From an uncultured Verrucomicrobiota bacterium (GTDB taxonomy: Bacteria > Verrucomicrobiota > Kiritimatiellia > RFP12 > UBA1067), in NCBI GenBank assembly GCA_945947925.1, contig CAMEZU010000099.1, positions 1 through 6,959 of the forward strand: a stretch of 6,959 nt of DNA. Direction: 5' to 3'. The position numbers and the translations under genes were made by a program. Shown one piece after another: positions 6,832 through 6,959 of the stretch; the stretch's first letter is position 1, and each line of letters begins with the position of its first letter. The notes beneath the pieces are model-generated. The model was given only the letters and a program-made list of their open reading frames with translations. It did not search any database and was not told the origin of the DNA.

Positions 6832-6853
6832 GCCTCATATTATAACATAAGGC
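6832..6853. promoter_or_regulatory. Imperfect dyad over the -10, candidate operator
   Basis: The 22-bp element is symmetric about TTATAA (6840-6845). Its arms begin GCCT and end AGGC, and 9 of 11 base pairs are symmetric. It covers the -10 and reaches the predicted transcription start, where a bound repressor would block polymerase. AT-rich -10 sites can look palindromic by chance, so this is tentative; the GC arms are the stronger part of the evidence. Confidence 0.35.
6839..6847 (-). promoter_or_regulatory. Extended -10 promoter for the operon
   Basis: Read on the minus strand, this is TGTTATAAT, a perfect TGnTATAAT extended -10 of the housekeeping sigma factor. No good TTGACA-like -35 lies 16-19 bp upstream, which fits extended -10 promoters. 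The predicted start of transcription is near 6832, giving a leader of about 23 nt before the ATG at 6809. It lies in the only AT-rich stretch upstream of the gene run. Confidence 0.7.
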
Positions 6854-6912
6854 AAGATTCCGCATGGCGACATTTCACAAAACCGATGTACTCCGCGTTT
6901 TTTTGTGTGGAT

Positions 6913-6952
6913 TGCGGAACTGAATGCAAGTGTCCCTTGCGTTTGATCCGCA
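6913..6952. repeat. Imperfect inverted repeat upstream of the promoter
   Basis: An inner stem pairs AATGCAAG (6923-6930) with CTTGCGTT (6936-6943), including one G-T wobble, around a 5-nt loop. An outer stem pairs TGCGGA (6913-6918) with TCCGCA (6947-6952), with a small unpaired bulge between the stems. No T-run follows it in the operon's direction, so it does not look like a terminator of a gene upstream on the same strand. It may be a regulatory or transcript-folding element. The window ends just beyond it. Confidence 0.35.
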
Positions 6953-6959
6953 TATTTCC

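Larger units (their letters stand above)
6810..6959. other. Upstream intergenic leader, AT-richer than the genes
   Basis: No convincing gene is visible here. The stretch holds the extended -10 promoter, the dyad over it, a run of seven T (6898-6904, plus strand) and the inverted repeat at 6913-6952. Base composition is clearly less GC-rich than the coding part, as expected for a promoter region. Confidence 0.6.

Noticed and set aside
6891..6910. T-run (6898-6904) as a plus-strand Rho-independent terminator.
   Set aside because: No stable GC-rich hairpin directly precedes it, and no plus-strand gene ends here within the window.
6846..6959. Small minus-strand open frame starting near 6953 (37 codons) that ends in a TAA inside the -10 region.
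   Set aside because: It has no Shine-Dalgarno and no motif, and all three minus frames are open over much of this short stretch. Chance is the simplest explanation.
1..6959. CRISPR array, tRNA, rRNA, insertion sequence or prophage genes.
   Set aside because: No regularly spaced repeats, structured RNA signatures, transposase motifs or phage genes are visible. The only tandem repeat is the heptamer tract at 4560-4590.

Overview
The window is GC-rich bacterial DNA. It carries one tightly packed operon that is transcribed entirely on the minus strand, so gene order runs from the right end of the window to the left. A lauroyl/myristoyl-type lipid A acyltransferase at the head of the operon implies a Gram-negative (diderm) bacterium with LPS. 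The phylum cannot be fixed from this sequence. A heptanucleotide tract that translates as MENGEW-type residues reminds me of uncultured Kiritimatiellota/Verrucomicrobiota-type genomes, but that is recollection and is held at low confidence.

Layout, in transcription order. Positions 6810-6959 are an AT-richer leader with a perfect extended -10 promoter, an imperfect dyad over that -10, and a further inverted repeat upstream. Then follow: an LpxL/HtrB-family acyltransferase (5871-6809); a fusion of a six-segment membrane module with a GT4-type glycosyltransferase (4012-5874); a classical GT4 glycosyltransferase (2846-3985); a CgeB-like GT-B glycosyltransferase starting at GTG (1812-2849); a ParB/sulfiredoxin-like domain joined to a second six-segment membrane module (445-1812); and the N-terminal 148 residues of an aminoglycoside-phosphotransferase-like kinase that runs off the left edge (1-445). 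Four of the five junctions are ATGA, GTGA or TGATG overlaps and the fifth is a 26-bp gap, so this is a translationally coupled transcription unit. It continues beyond position 1, and no terminator is seen.

Taken together the genes look like an envelope glycoconjugate or LPS-core locus: an acyltransferase for the lipid anchor, three sugar transferases, two membrane proteins and a sugar-kinase-like enzyme. The most unusual content is a membrane module that appears twice in the same operon, at the N-terminus of the glycosyltransferase and at the C-terminus of the ParB-like protein, with the same landmarks in the same order. The second is an AT-rich heptamer repeat beside a perfect 9-bp hairpin, sitting in frame inside the interdomain linker of the fused glycosyltransferase.
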